Shown here in pieces: positions 1 through 9,211 of a stretch of 45,717 bases of DNA; position 1 is the first letter of the stretch, and every line of letters starts with the position of its first letter. The notes under the pieces are model-generated. The model was not told where the DNA came from and searched no databases. It was given only the letters and a program-made list of their open reading frames with translations. Made by a program: the position numbers and the translations under genes. This DNA comes from Myxococcaceae bacterium (GTDB taxonomy: Bacteria; Myxococcota; Myxococcia; Myxococcales; Myxococcaceae): contig JAIBBR010000026.1 of assembly GCA_019694575.1 (NCBI GenBank), positions 1 to 45,717 on the forward strand. Reading direction: 5' to 3'.

Positions 1-38
1 CGGCGGCTGGGCCCGTGAAGGTGCGGGTCCAGCCGCCG
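1..38. repeat. GC-rich inverted repeat (hairpin)
   Basis: The first ten bases CGGCGGCTGG pair perfectly with CCAGCCGCCG at 29-38. A further CCCG/CGGG pair lies inside the loop. No T-run follows on the plus strand. On the minus strand the downstream tail lies outside the window, so a terminator for that strand cannot be judged. Bases 39-213 hold no convincing gene. Confidence 0.4.
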
Positions 39-213
39 GGCTCGAGCAGAGAAAACAAAGACTGGACGAATCGGCGCAAGCGCCGCGCCAACGGATCAGC
101 CGCAGCGCGAAAAGAAAGACAGTGACGTCTGGTAGCGCCTGTTCAGCCCCTCAAGTCGAAGCGAAAATCTGCTCGACCGAAAGAAACTCCGCCCTCGCCC
201 GCCACACAGTACG

Positions 214-483
214 ATGCGCTTCTCGACGAAATCAGCACCGATTGAGCCTGTGCCTTCTCCCACGGGCGTCGCGTTGGGAATGTTGATTCCCGCGTTGGCG
301 GTGCTGCCCATGCTGCTCGGCGGCTTGGTGCAATTCATCTGGCAGAAGGTGAGCCCCCAGACAGAAGACGCGTATAACGTGCCGCTCGCGTCAGGCTTGA
401 TTGTGGGCGAAGCGCTGCTCGGCTTGGTGATACCGGTGTTGATGATGCTGGGCGTCATCGGCTCAGGAGGCGGCGGGCACTAA
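214..483 (+). pseudogene. C-terminal remnant of an OPT-family oligopeptide transporter
   Basis: The 89-residue reading frame matches, from memory, the last two membrane segments of bacterial OPT-family transporters. Residues about 14-41 carry the SPTGVALGM segment followed by a hydrophobic stretch and LGG. Residues 57-82 form the final hydrophobic helix, and the tail is GSGGGGH. Full OPT proteins have many membrane helices and several hundred residues, so more than 80 percent is missing. The frame is open upstream only to a TAG at 133-135, and that extension is not hydrophobic. No ribosome binding site precedes the ATG. I read this as a decayed or deletion-truncated gene. It could instead be an expressed small membrane protein. 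Confidence 0.55.
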
Positions 484-512
484 GCTCACCGCCTCACTGG
501 CGTCTCACCCCA

Positions 513-1019
513 TTAGGCGATGGTCGCCTTGTCGTGCGCAGAGAGGTCGCCCGGCTCGTAGCCTTTTTGCACCAGGCTCGCGAAAACATCGCGGTCGCTC
601 GAACGGGCGCTCGCATCTTGAACATTGCCGGTCTCAGCAATCTGCTCTGCGTGACCCCAGCTGACGGAGCTGACAATGTTGTCCCACGCGTTCTTGGCCA
701 CGTCGCCGATTTTTGAAGCGCCGTCGCTGATAGCCGTGCCCAGCGAGCCCATGGAGCTCTTCGCAAAGTCACCCAGCTCACCCAGGCTGGTGCTGGCCTT
801 GGTCCACAACCCCGAAAAGAGCCCGCCACCTTCTGAAGAAAAGAAACCCGGGCCCGAGTCGCCGCCGAACAGTGAGCTGCCGACGCTCTTCAACCCGCTC
901 ATCAGCGCTCCGCCGGCTTCGCCGAGCAAACCGCCCAGCAGACCCGAAGCACCTTGGCCCAGCAAACCCGAGAGACTGGCACCGCTGAAAATTTTCCCTA
1001 TCGCATCAAACATACCCAT
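513..1019 (-). CDS. Hypothetical glycine/serine-rich protein
   Basis: This encodes about 168 residues. I place the start at the ATG at 1019 because GGAGG lies five bases upstream of it; a longer start at 1031 would sit on top of that site. Residues about 1-70 are rich in Gly, Ser, Leu and Ala (runs such as SGLLGQGASGLLGGLLG) and look like amphipathic helices. The middle, about 70-125, is also helical. The C-terminus is more polar and contains DVFASLVQKGYEPGDLS. There is no clear signal peptide. I do not recognise a family. The composition recalls membrane-interacting or secreted helical proteins, but that is only a composition argument. It lies downstream of another small minus-strand gene, with a terminator between them. 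Confidence 0.55.
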   Translation of the reverse strand: MGMFDAIGKIFSGASLSGLLGQGASGLLGGLLGEAGGALMSGLKSVGSSLFGGDSGPGFFSSEGGGLFSGLWTKASTSLGELGDFAKSSMGSLGTAISDGASKIGDVAKNAWDNIVSSVSWGHAEQIAETGNVQDASARSSDRDVFASLVQKGYEPGDLSAHDKATIA

Positions 1020-1099
1020 GACAGCCTCCAAAGCCGGCTTTGAACGCTTTGGCCGGCGTCTAAAATTGAGCGTTCATTTGATTCTCTTCAGGGGTAAGA

Positions 1100-1126
1100 A
1101 AAAGTTGCGAACAGGGCCGCACTTTT
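1100..1126. terminator. Bidirectional Rho-independent terminator
   Basis: AAAAG-T-TGCG at 1100-1109 pairs with CGCA-CTTTT at 1118-1126, giving a nine-pair stem with one bulged T and an eight-base loop. On the minus strand the stem runs straight into a T-rich tail (CTTTTTCTT). It begins just after the stop of the minus-strand gene ending at 1129, so it most likely ends that transcript. Confidence 0.7.
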
Positions 1127-1128
1127 CT

Positions 1129-1599
1129 TTATTTCGCCCTCTTTTTAGATACTTCCGCGAGCAGCTCGGGGTCCAACGAGGCTTGCTCCACCGGAGCCGC
1201 GGCCGGCACATTGCCCCCAATTCGCTCGCTCTTGTCGTCGCGCTCGACGAAGGCCGTTTTCATGACTTTCAGCACCTTGAGCGCCGCCTTGGTCGCGTCG
1301 ATGAGGCGCTTTTCAATCTGCTTCACCGTCGGCACCGTGAAGCCCAGCCTGCGCAGCTGCGCATCGGGAATCGACCGCCACACCGGGGCCGACCTGGGGT
1401 TCTTCAAATAATCGATGACCTTGTCGGCGTACTGCTCGACGGGAATTTTGAGAATCGCGGCCAGCTCTTTGGTCTTGGCGTCGACCAACAAGTCGCGGCG
1501 AATGATGTCGAGCTCGCTCTGGGTAAACACCCGGCGCTTCTTCTGCGGAGGAGCCGGTTTCGGCGGGCGCCTTTGCTGCTGTTGCTTGGGAGGGGGCAT
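1129..1599 (-). CDS. Hypothetical protein with Pro/Gln/Lys-rich N-terminus
   Basis: The 156-residue protein starts with a low-complexity basic tail (PPPKQQQQRRPPKPAPPQKK) up to about residue 22. A predicted helical domain follows at about 25-125, containing FTQSELDIIRRDLL, ELAAILKIPVEQYADKV and VKQIEKRLIDATKAALKVLK. An acidic/alanine-rich end follows. There is no signal peptide or membrane helix, so it should be cytoplasmic. AGGA lies about nine bases before the ATG. A strong terminator follows the stop at once, so it is probably a single-gene transcript or the last gene of one. I do not recognise the family. The basic tail would suit nucleic-acid binding, but nothing specific supports that. 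Confidence 0.6.
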   Translation of the reverse strand: MPPPKQQQQRRPPKPAPPQKKRRVFTQSELDIIRRDLLVDAKTKELAAILKIPVEQYADKVIDYLKNPRSAPVWRSIPDAQLRRLGFTVPTVKQIEKRLIDATKAALKVLKVMKTAFVERDDKSERIGGNVPAAAPVEQASLDPELLAEVSKKRAK

Positions 1600-1721
1600 G
1601 GTTTCGAGTCCTGGCGGGCGACTATGGCATAAGTGTTTTCACTTGGAGCGCTTACGAAAGTGGCGCTGGCCTAAACGTGCATCGAGGCCACCGCTGTGGG
1701 TATGACGTCACTCCGCACGCT

Positions 1722-2288
1722 ATGAATACGCTCGACACCACGCAAGCCGGGCCACCCGCAAGCCGCTCGTTCATTTTTTTCAACGCGGGGCTCTCACTCG
1801 CGGTGGTGCTCTTCTTGGGTTGGCTGCTCTATGGGCGCGGTACCGGCACCGGCAACTCGACTTTAGACTTGCGCTTCATGCCCGCGGTCAACGCCTGCCT
1901 CAATGGCACCGCGGCTGTGCTGCTCATAGGCGGCTGGCTGGCGATTAAAAAAAACCGCCCTGACATTCACCGCTACTTCATGGTGTCGACGACTGCGGTG
2001 AGCGCGCTCTTTCTGGTGGGCTACGTGGCGTACCACTCGGTGCACGGCGACACGAAGTTCGGAGGCGCCGGGCCCTTGCGCGCGCTCTACTTCTTCATTC
2101 TCATTACCCACATCATCGGGTCTATCGCGGTGGTGCCGCTGCTCGTGTCGGCGCTCACGTTCGCCTTCAAGCGCTCCTTCGTGCGACACCGCAAAATCAC
2201 CCGGGTGTTGGCGCCACTGTGGCTCTACGTGTCGGTCACCGGGGTGGCGATTTTCTTTTTTCTGCGCCAGTGGGGCATTCAGCGGTAG
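1722..2288 (+). CDS. DUF420 family integral membrane protein
   Basis: This 188-residue membrane protein has about five hydrophobic segments. It shows hallmarks of the DUF420 (CtaM/YozB-like) family: an NACLNG segment after the first helix, the IHRYFM loop, YHSVHGD, the segment LRALYFFILITHI with its conserved His, and the final RHRKITR...LWLYVSVTGV. Firmicute members support cytochrome aa3/caa3 oxidase maturation; that role is not shown here. I start at the ATG at 1722 because the 15 residues of the longer reading from 1677 are polar and unlike the family. Its last 10 bases overlap the end of the convergent lhr gene. No oxidase genes are in the window. Confidence 0.85.
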   Translation: MNTLDTTQAGPPASRSFIFFNAGLSLAVVLFLGWLLYGRGTGTGNSTLDLRFMPAVNACLNGTAAVLLIGGWLAIKKNRPDIHRYFMVSTTAVSALFLVGYVAYHSVHGDTKFGGAGPLRALYFFILITHIIGSIAVVPLLVSALTFAFKRSFVRHRKITRVLAPLWLYVSVTGVAIFFFLRQWGIQR

Positions 2289-5200
2289 CGGGCTGCCGAT
2301 ATGTCTGAGCCCGAGGGCCGCGCCTCGTCACCGCGAACGACAACATGTAAAGTCTGACACCCGTCGACGTACACCACTTCGTTGCCCATCACCGCTGCCA
2401 CGCGCGGGCCGGGCGTCACCACGCCAGTGAGGTTGAGTGGGTCAACCCCCGCTACCCGCACCACTTCTGACGTCTTCGGGCTGCGCCGCACCGCACGCGC
2501 CATGTCGACCGCTTCGGGCAGGGCAAATTGCTCGCCCGACATGCCGCTCAAAAACCGGCCTCCGCGAATTTCACCGCGCGCTTCCATGCGGCGGTAAACG
2601 AAGAGCAGCTCGCGCCACGTAGGCGCCAAGCTTTCACGCGCCAGCAGGTCACGAAAGACAACGCCGTAGCGCTGCAAAAAGAGCCGCGCCAACCGTTCGA
2701 TGCGGTCTGATTCTTCGAAGGCTTCGACCGGGCGCAACAGCGACCACCGGCCAGGGCCACCGCGTTGCATCACCCGCTGGCGCTTTCGCAGCTTGGGTGA
2801 GAGCAACACACGCAAATTTTGCACCGCGTCGGCCGTGACCCAACCGCGGGCGAGCAATTCCCACAGGCCGTCTTCCACCTCGGTGGGCAACCGCCGACTC
2901 GCCGATACCAGTTCCGCGAAGAATGAAGCCCCGCGCCGTTCCAACACCTGCGCCACGTCACGCGCCGCGGGCGAAAAATCTTCTGGCAATGGCACCAGAC
3001 CGTCCGAGAGCAACGCCTGCGGCCGAGCGGCATGGAGCAGCCAGTCTAAGTCGGCGCGGCGCACGAAAGTCAGCGACGCATTGCGGCCAGGCACCGAGCG
3101 GCGGCCTGCGGGTGTTTTCGTCTGAGCGGTTTCTTCCGGCGCTTCACCCACCACCTGCACCGGCGAACCGCGGCGCAAGGGAACCACCGGCTTCACCTCA
3201 CGGGTCGACAACCGGCCCCACGCCACGTCGCCATGAAAACTGGCTTGTTCCAACCAGTCACCCGCGTACTGCTTCATGCGCGAGGGAATGAGCTCTTGTT
3301 CCCACGCGGCGGCGGGCGCTTCATAACCTTGGAGCAGCGAAATCACCTTGTTCACCCCGCCCGGCCCGCGCAGCTTCGATTCAGCATCGAGGTGGTGCCA
3401 GCGAAACAAGAAACGCATGAAGTCTTGCGGCGACAACGGTTCAATCTCTTTGCGCAAACGGCCCACGGTGAGCCGGTGAATGCGCTGCAGCAAACGCCGG
3501 TCGCACCATTCGAGCGGCGCGGTTTCTTCTGAAGACACCGCCGTTTCATTTCGAGCCCGCGAAGTGAAGTGCCCACGAATGACCTGGCCCACGGCTTCTA
3601 ACCGGTAGAGCGCCTGTTCCACCGCTGAAGGAGACAACGCCAACACTTCAGCCAAATGGGCCGACGTCACGGGGCCAGACACTTCCATCCACCCGCGCAC
3701 CACGCGCTCTAACGCGGTTTCGTTGTCGATGGCCCCGTCGCCCGGCAGCGGCTTCAACCGCAAGACTTCATCGGGAAACAGCGCTTGCACCCACGGCACC
3801 CGTTCAGCGGCATAGGCGAAAGCGCGCCCGCCCCATTCGACGACCGCGGCGCGGCCCGACTCTTCCAGTCGACCAAGCCAGGTGGCGGCCTGTTCCTCAA
3901 CCGGCAAAATGCCCAACTGCAACAACGCGTCGTGCAGTTCGTCAGCGTCGCGAAATTCAGGCCACGCTTCTTGCCGCACCTGCGCGATGGCGGCGGCGTC
4001 TAGCACGCCCAGTTGCTCGGCATCGGCCGCGGGCAAGGTACGGCGCACCGACACCGCCCGCGCGCGGCGCTCTTCCAACGGCGCTTCGTCTAAATAGGTG
4101 TACGGCGCCGAATTCAGCATTTGGTGCGACAGCACGCTGGGCTCTGGCAAGTCGACCGCCACTTTGCGAATGCGCCCGTCTTTCAACTGCGCGAGCACGG
4201 CCTTCAACCCGTCAATATCCATCGCGTCGTGCAGGCAGTCTTTGAGCGTCTCATTCACCAGCGGGTGGTCTGGCGGTTCAATGTCGCCACCCCCGTGGTT
4301 GTCTTGGCAACCCACCTGGGCAGGAAAAACAGCGGCCAACAAGTCTTCCGCCCGCGCCCGCTGAATAGGCGGAGGCACCCTTTTACCGCTCTGCAGCCGA
4401 GAGAGCGCCAATGAACGGGTCGATGTCCACCGAAAGCGGGTGCCGAACATCGGCGCCTGCAGCACCGCCTGGGTCAGCACCTGTTCCGCGGTGTTTGGCG
4501 AAACGAAATCGAAAATATCCATCAGAGGGAAGCTGTGTTGCTCACCCAGTGACAACAAAATGCCGTCATCAGACGCCGCCGCCTGCAGCTCGAAATCGAA
4601 GCTGCGGCAAAAGCTTTTGCGCAGCGCCATGCCCCACGCCCGGTTGATACGGCCACCGAAAGGCGCATGAATGATGAGCTGCATGCCTCCTGCTTCGTCG
4701 AAGAAGCGTTCGGCCACCACCACTTGCTGCGAAGGCGCGGCTCCCAGCGCCGCCGTGCCCGCGCGCACATAGCGCACCAGCAAGTCGGCATCTTTCGCCG
4801 ACACGCCGACTTCACTTTCGAGCCAATGCTGCGCGTCATCACGCCGGGTGATGTCTTCGCGCAATCGCCCCACTTCGCTCGACAGCTCGTCGGTGCGGGC
4901 AGGCGCTTCACCCTGCCAAAAGGGAACCGTGGGCGCATGGCCGTGCGCGTCTTCTACCCGCACCTGCCCGTCGTAAATGCGCTGAATGCGCCACGAGGTA
5001 GAGCCCAACAAAAAAATGTCACCCGCCATGCTCTCGACGGCAAAGTCTTCATCGAGCGTGCCCACCTGTTTCTCTTCGGGCTCGGCAATGACGGGGTAGA
5101 TGAAAGTGTCGGGAATGGCGCCGCCGTTTTGAAGCGCGGCGAGCCGGGCGCCTTTGCGCGGCTTCAACCAACCGTTGACGCGGTCGCGGTGCAAGTGCAC

Positions 5201-6670
5201 GCGAGACCGGCCCCGGCGCGTGGAAACACCTTCTGACAGCATCGACACCACTTGTTCGAACTCTTCACGCTTCAAGTCTTCGTACGGCATGGCGCGACGC
5301 ACCAAGTCGAAGAGCGAGTCTTCGTCCCATTCTTGGGCGGCGACTTCGGCCACCAACTGCTGCGCCAGCACATCGAGCGGTTTGTCGGGCATGCGCACCG
5401 CGTCGAGGGTGCCTTCTTTCACCGCGCGCATCAGCGCCACCGATTCAACCAATTCGTCACGCGTCAAAGCGAAAAGCACACCGCGCGACACGGCCGACTT
5501 GCGGTGGCCCGAACGGCCCAGCCGCTGCAACATGACGGCGATGGAACGCGGGCTGCCCAGTTGCACCACCAAATCGATTGAGCCGATGTCGATGCCGAGC
5601 TCCAAAGACGCCGTGGCCACCATTACCTTCAGCTGCCCTGCCTTGAGCCGGTCTTCTGCTTTGAGCCGCAGCTCGCGCGACATGCTGCCGTGATGCGCCG
5701 CCACTTTGTCGTGGCCCAGCCGTTCGCCCAAGTCGTGCGCCACCCGTTCAGCCAAGCGCCGGGTGTTGGCGAAAACGAGCAGGGTGCGGTTTTCGGCCGA
5801 GAGCACCATTAACCGCTCGTAGAGCTGCCCCCACATTTCATGGGTGGCCACTGCCGAGAGCTCTTCTTCGGGTGTCTCGAGCGTAAGCTCCCACGGGCGC
5901 AAGTGGCCGACCTGCACGCATTCACATGCTTCGCGCCCAGCTCTTGGCGCTCCGGTGAGAAAGCGGGCCAGCCGGTCTAACGGTTTTTGCGTCGCCGACA
6001 GGCCGATGCATTGAATCGGCTTGGCGCAAAGCGCTTTGAGCCGCTCCATCGACAAGGCGAAATGCGAGCCGCGTTTGTCCCGTGCCAAGGCATGAATTTC
6101 GTCGACCACCACTGTCTGCACGCGGGCCAGGGTTTTTCGAGAACGCTCAGCTGTCAGGTACAAGTAAAGCGATTCAGGCGTGGTGATGAGAATGTGCCCC
6201 GGCCGCTTCACCATCGCCGCGCGCTCGTGGGCGGGCGTGTCTCCACTGCGCACGGTGACACGAATGGGCTGCAATTGCAGACCCGCTGCGCGTGCTCTTT
6301 CTTCCAGTTGGTAAAGCGGTGTGAGCAAATTTTTCTGCACGTCATTGCCAAGCGCTTTGAGCGGCGAGACGTAGAGCATGCGCGTTTCGTCAGGCAATTC
6401 ATGCCGCAGCGCGAGGCGAAACAATTCGTCGAGACAGGCGAGAAAAGCGGTGAGCGTCTTGCCAGAACCGGTGGGCGCGGCAATCAGCACGTCGCGGCCC
6501 GAGCGAATCACCGGCCAGCCCTGAATTTGCGGCGCGGTGGGCTCGCCCAGTGTCTGGTGAAACCACGCCTGAACAATGGGGTGAAAAGAAGACAGCGCGT
6601 CATGCCCCACCACGGCCTGATGAGACGCGAAGTGCAGCGGTATTTGGCTTTGGTTTGCGGCGGCGCTCAT
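2279..6670 (-). CDS. lhr: Large ATP-dependent helicase Lhr
   Basis: This 1463-residue superfamily 2 helicase is close to the length of long Lhr proteins (E. coli about 1540). It shows motif I APTGSGKT at 65-72, motif II DEIH at 190-193, motif III LSAT near 224-227, motif V LELGIDIGSIDLVVQ near 356-370, and motif VI QRLGRSGHR at 382-390. The core is followed by the winged-helix and beta-bundle regions typical of Lhr-Core. A long C-terminal extension of about 600 residues follows, as in full-length Lhr. Lhr enzymes translocate 3'-5' on single-stranded DNA, unwind RNA:DNA hybrids and branched DNA, and are linked to repair. The gene is minus-strand, follows a secreted-protein gene after a 92-base gap, and ends tail-to-tail with the DUF420 gene. 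No frameshift or missing motif was seen. Confidence 0.93.
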   Translation of the reverse strand: MSAAANQSQIPLHFASHQAVVGHDALSSFHPIVQAWFHQTLGEPTAPQIQGWPVIRSGRDVLIAAPTGSGKTLTAFLACLDELFRLALRHELPDETRMLYVSPLKALGNDVQKNLLTPLYQLEERARAAGLQLQPIRVTVRSGDTPAHERAAMVKRPGHILITTPESLYLYLTAERSRKTLARVQTVVVDEIHALARDKRGSHFALSMERLKALCAKPIQCIGLSATQKPLDRLARFLTGAPRAGREACECVQVGHLRPWELTLETPEEELSAVATHEMWGQLYERLMVLSAENRTLLVFANTRRLAERVAHDLGERLGHDKVAAHHGSMSRELRLKAEDRLKAGQLKVMVATASLELGIDIGSIDLVVQLGSPRSIAVMLQRLGRSGHRKSAVSRGVLFALTRDELVESVALMRAVKEGTLDAVRMPDKPLDVLAQQLVAEVAAQEWDEDSLFDLVRRAMPYEDLKREEFEQVVSMLSEGVSTRRGRSRVHLHRDRVNGWLKPRKGARLAALQNGGAIPDTFIYPVIAEPEEKQVGTLDEDFAVESMAGDIFLLGSTSWRIQRIYDGQVRVEDAHGHAPTVPFWQGEAPARTDELSSEVGRLREDITRRDDAQHWLESEVGVSAKDADLLVRYVRAGTAALGAAPSQQVVVAERFFDEAGGMQLIIHAPFGGRINRAWGMALRKSFCRSFDFELQAAASDDGILLSLGEQHSFPLMDIFDFVSPNTAEQVLTQAVLQAPMFGTRFRWTSTRSLALSRLQSGKRVPPPIQRARAEDLLAAVFPAQVGCQDNHGGGDIEPPDHPLVNETLKDCLHDAMDIDGLKAVLAQLKDGRIRKVAVDLPEPSVLSHQMLNSAPYTYLDEAPLEERRARAVSVRRTLPAADAEQLGVLDAAAIAQVRQEAWPEFRDADELHDALLQLGILPVEEQAATWLGRLEESGRAAVVEWGGRAFAYAAERVPWVQALFPDEVLRLKPLPGDGAIDNETALERVVRGWMEVSGPVTSAHLAEVLALSPSAVEQALYRLEAVGQVIRGHFTSRARNETAVSSEETAPLEWCDRRLLQRIHRLTVGRLRKEIEPLSPQDFMRFLFRWHHLDAESKLRGPGGVNKVISLLQGYEAPAAAWEQELIPSRMKQYAGDWLEQASFHGDVAWGRLSTREVKPVVPLRRGSPVQVVGEAPEETAQTKTPAGRRSVPGRNASLTFVRRADLDWLLHAARPQALLSDGLVPLPEDFSPAARDVAQVLERRGASFFAELVSASRRLPTEVEDGLWELLARGWVTADAVQNLRVLLSPKLRKRQRVMQRGGPGRWSLLRPVEAFEESDRIERLARLFLQRYGVVFRDLLARESLAPTWRELLFVYRRMEARGEIRGGRFLSGMSGEQFALPEAVDMARAVRRSPKTSEVVRVAGVDPLNLTGVVTPGPRVAAVMGNEVVYVDGCQTLHVVVRGDEARPSGSDISAARYR

Positions 6671-6708
6671 GGCTCTCGCCGCAGACTGAACAGAAGTTCA
6701 AGCTACGT

Positions 6709-6753
6709 CAAGAGGCGGTGGCGACTTTCGGCTGATTCGCGGGTTGCCTCTTG
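6709..6753. repeat. 8-bp inverted repeat between lhr and upstream gene
   Basis: CAAGAGGC at 6709-6716 is perfectly repeated in inverted form as GCCTCTTG at 6746-6753, around a 29-base loop. It lies in the 92-base gap before the lhr start. It could be a weak transcript-end hairpin or a regulator site. No T-run follows. Confidence 0.3.
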
Positions 6754-6762
6754 CATGCAGTC

Positions 6763-7581
6763 TCAAGGAGGCGTGCAGCGAAGCTCCGCCGGCCGGCCGT
6801 TAGAACCTTCGATGCAGAACCAATGATTCCCGGGGCAGGTGCCGCCCACACCGGGGCTGAACGCGCCGAGCCGTGAAAGGCATTCACAGCTGGGGTTCGT
6901 TCCGCAACCCACAGGCAATGCGTTGCACCACGTTCCCGCGGTTCCGCCGATAGAATACCAACCGCCGTCATTGTCGGCATGGCACTGCACGCTGACCAGG
7001 TACTCAGAAGACGTGTCACATCGGGGAACAGGAGCGCCGCAGCCCATGCACCCCCGAAGCGGCACGTTACCGGGCTTCGAGATACCGGCATCGATGATGC
7101 CAAAATCAATCTCTCCGCCGTCTTTGATGGGCCGGTATCCTCCGTCACGGTATGGGTATGGCTGGCAATAGAAGGTGCCAGCGTCTTCATCGAGGGCGAG
7201 GAACCCACCGTCGCACGTGTCTGGAGCCCAGTCTTGCCCACAAGCGAACAGACCGGTGCCGTAGTCGAAGTAAAGGGAGCCGCCGTCACACGAGGGGTAG
7301 ACATCGCTCGGGCCTCCGTCGGGGTCGCAGCCACCATCAAAAACAGAAGCGAGCCCCGCATCTGGGCGAAAATGTCCGGTCGCCCTTGGGTCGACGATGG
7401 GAGGACCCGCATCGTGCGCGTTGTCGAAGCAGTAAAAATCGTCAGCGTTGGGCGGTGACTGCGCCTCGACGGGAAGCCCGCATGCAACCCCCCATGCGGC
7501 AACGGCGCACAAGCCTGGCAATAACCCATTCATTCTGCGTTTCGAAGCCGCCGTGGCGGCGTTCGACAGTGTCATATTCAC
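6763..7581 (-). CDS. Secreted cysteine-rich protein with DGG-rich repeats
   Basis: This exported protein has about 272 residues. I choose the GTG at 7581 because GAGGAG sits nine bases upstream; the ATG two codons later is the other choice. The N-terminus has a basic stretch (SKRR) and a hydrophobic segment (LLPGLCAVAAWGVACGLP), fitting a signal peptide. The mature part is rich in Cys, Asp and Gly, with repeated D(G/A)G motifs (PDAG, FDGG, CDGG, KDGG). It ends with a Cys-dense module (CMGCGAP, CGTNPSCECL). Many myxobacterial envelope proteins have this style. It lies 82 bases downstream of the caspase-like gene on the same strand and could be the fourth gene of that operon, though its own strong ribosome site would allow separate expression. 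Function unknown. Confidence 0.7.
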   Translation of the reverse strand: MNMTLSNAATAASKRRMNGLLPGLCAVAAWGVACGLPVEAQSPPNADDFYCFDNAHDAGPPIVDPRATGHFRPDAGLASVFDGGCDPDGGPSDVYPSCDGGSLYFDYGTGLFACGQDWAPDTCDGGFLALDEDAGTFYCQPYPYRDGGYRPIKDGGEIDFGIIDAGISKPGNVPLRGCMGCGAPVPRCDTSSEYLVSVQCHADNDGGWYSIGGTAGTWCNALPVGCGTNPSCECLSRLGAFSPGVGGTCPGNHWFCIEGSNGRPAELRCTPP

Positions 7582-7663
7582 GGGTAATTTCTCCTCGATA
7601 CTTCGGTCGTGCCTTAGACACACGCGCGGCTTACCGTGAGACATGGCCGAAACGAAAAGGCCG

Positions 7664-9208
7664 TTACAGCTCGAAAGTCACGCCGGCGGCACCGGCAGCG
7701 CGCGGCATGGGCACCACCCCGGCGTCTTTTCGAACCACCGCCATGCCACCTTGCACCGAGAGAAAAAAACCGAAGCCGCGCAGCACGCGAACCCGACCGT
7801 CAGCAGCGGCCATGACCGCGCCTTCGAGCCCGACACGCGAGGTGGCACCGGGCAAACTGTTTTGCAGCACCCACACCCCGCCCGCTTCAACTCCAGCGAC
7901 GAATGAAAAACGCCCCCAGTCGAAAGTGCGTGCCAAACCGCCCCGCAGCTCGATTTCATGCTGCATGAAGCGAACACTGCGATTGCCTTGCCCATTGCGA
8001 TAAGCGAGTGCAGCCGAAAGCGTATTCGCCGGGCCCCACCCGCTGGAGCGAACGAATTGAACGCGTGCTTCCGCTCCAGCGACAACATCGATGCCCGTCA
8101 CCAGGCTGGTGGCCACGCCCGCGCCGATAGACGCGGTCATCAACAGCCGGCCGCCTTTCGTCGCCACACGCGGCAACGGGCTCCATTTGAGGTCTACCTG
8201 ACGCACAGTGGCCTGACCGCCCGAGGCAACCGTCACCGTCTTTTCGAGCTGCCCGTTGTCGGTGAGTGTTCGCACCCGATATTGCCCCGGAGGAACGCCG
8301 AGCTGCACAGGCCCCGGCGCTTTGTCGAATTGAGCGACGATGCTGTTTCCATCGGCAGATGCGACTTGCCACTGCCCGGGCGATTCGACCTCGATGGCGA
8401 GCCGGGCTTTCCCCTCTCGCAGCTGCGAGAGAATCAGCTCGCCGTGACCTCGCAAGTCGACGTGGTAGCTCGGCCGCTGGAGCCCTCCGCGGCTGCCGAA
8501 CGTCGAATCGAGCGTGCGTGCGTAGGCATAGGTGTAGGCCTCGGTCAGCGTTACCCGCCCATCGCGCGTGGTGTCAGCAGCGCCACGCAACGCGGCGATG
8601 AAGTGATGCGTGAAATACGAGCCCCCAAGCACGTCAGATTCTTGCGCGAGCTCATCGGGCCCCGACGAGCTGATGATGACGCGACCTCGAATGTCGCCGG
8701 CTTCGACTTGAATCGAAACGCCCTCGACTGGCTTTAAGCCTTTGAGCCGGGTGACGGCGCCTGAGCGACACGAATCGACAATCAGAAAGGCGACCCCTAC
8801 CGGTGCCCGCTGAATGAAAGTGGTGAGCTCAGAAATCGGCAGGCGCGAGCCGTCGAGGTGAAGCTCACCGCTGTCGGCATGACCCGAGAAATAGACGAAG
8901 AGCTGATCATTCGCCGAGGCTTCTCGGTCGAGTCGCCCGCGCAGCTCGGTCAACGCGCGGCGCACCTGTGCGGCCGTGGCGTCGTATACAGGCAACGTGT
9001 CGGCGGGTTGCACCGAACCCAGCTCTTGCATCACTTCGAGAAAGTGCTGGGCGTCACTGTCGGCGAACCTCAGCTGTTCATCATCGGGGTCACCCGCGTT
9101 TTGCCCGATGACGAGCAACCAACGCCGGCCCGCGCTGGCAGGCGGCTCGGCGGCCAGCACCGAAGCGCCCATCAACATCGTCAACAGCCATGTCATGCGC
9201 CAGCCCAC
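7664..9208 (-). CDS. Exported caspase-like (C14) protein with probable outer-membrane barrel tail
   Basis: The 514-residue protein starts with a signal peptide (about 1-20, ending near VLAAEPP). A caspase/metacaspase-type fold spans about 27-265. The presumed catalytic His is H110 in VYFSGHAD and the Cys is C147 in LIVDSCRSGA, each after a hydrophobic strand as the family requires. Residues about 268-340 form a beta domain. The last ~155 residues alternate polar and hydrophobic strands rich in Gly and aromatics and end in VTFEL, the usual sign of an outer-membrane beta-barrel. The start is GTG at 9208 (ATG at 9196 is possible), three bases after the anti-sigma stop, so translation is probably coupled. 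Substrate and cleavage specificity cannot be read from the sequence. Confidence 0.8.
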   Translation of the reverse strand: MGWRMTWLLTMLMGASVLAAEPPASAGRRWLLVIGQNAGDPDDEQLRFADSDAQHFLEVMQELGSVQPADTLPVYDATAAQVRRALTELRGRLDREASANDQLFVYFSGHADSGELHLDGSRLPISELTTFIQRAPVGVAFLIVDSCRSGAVTRLKGLKPVEGVSIQVEAGDIRGRVIISSSGPDELAQESDVLGGSYFTHHFIAALRGAADTTRDGRVTLTEAYTYAYARTLDSTFGSRGGLQRPSYHVDLRGHGELILSQLREGKARLAIEVESPGQWQVASADGNSIVAQFDKAPGPVQLGVPPGQYRVRTLTDNGQLEKTVTVASGGQATVRQVDLKWSPLPRVATKGGRLLMTASIGAGVATSLVTGIDVVAGAEARVQFVRSSGWGPANTLSAALAYRNGQGNRSVRFMQHEIELRGGLARTFDWGRFSFVAGVEAGGVWVLQNSLPGATSRVGLEGAVMAAADGRVRVLRGFGFFLSVQGGMAVVRKDAGVVPMPRAAGAAGVTFEL

Positions 9209-9211
9209 GCT

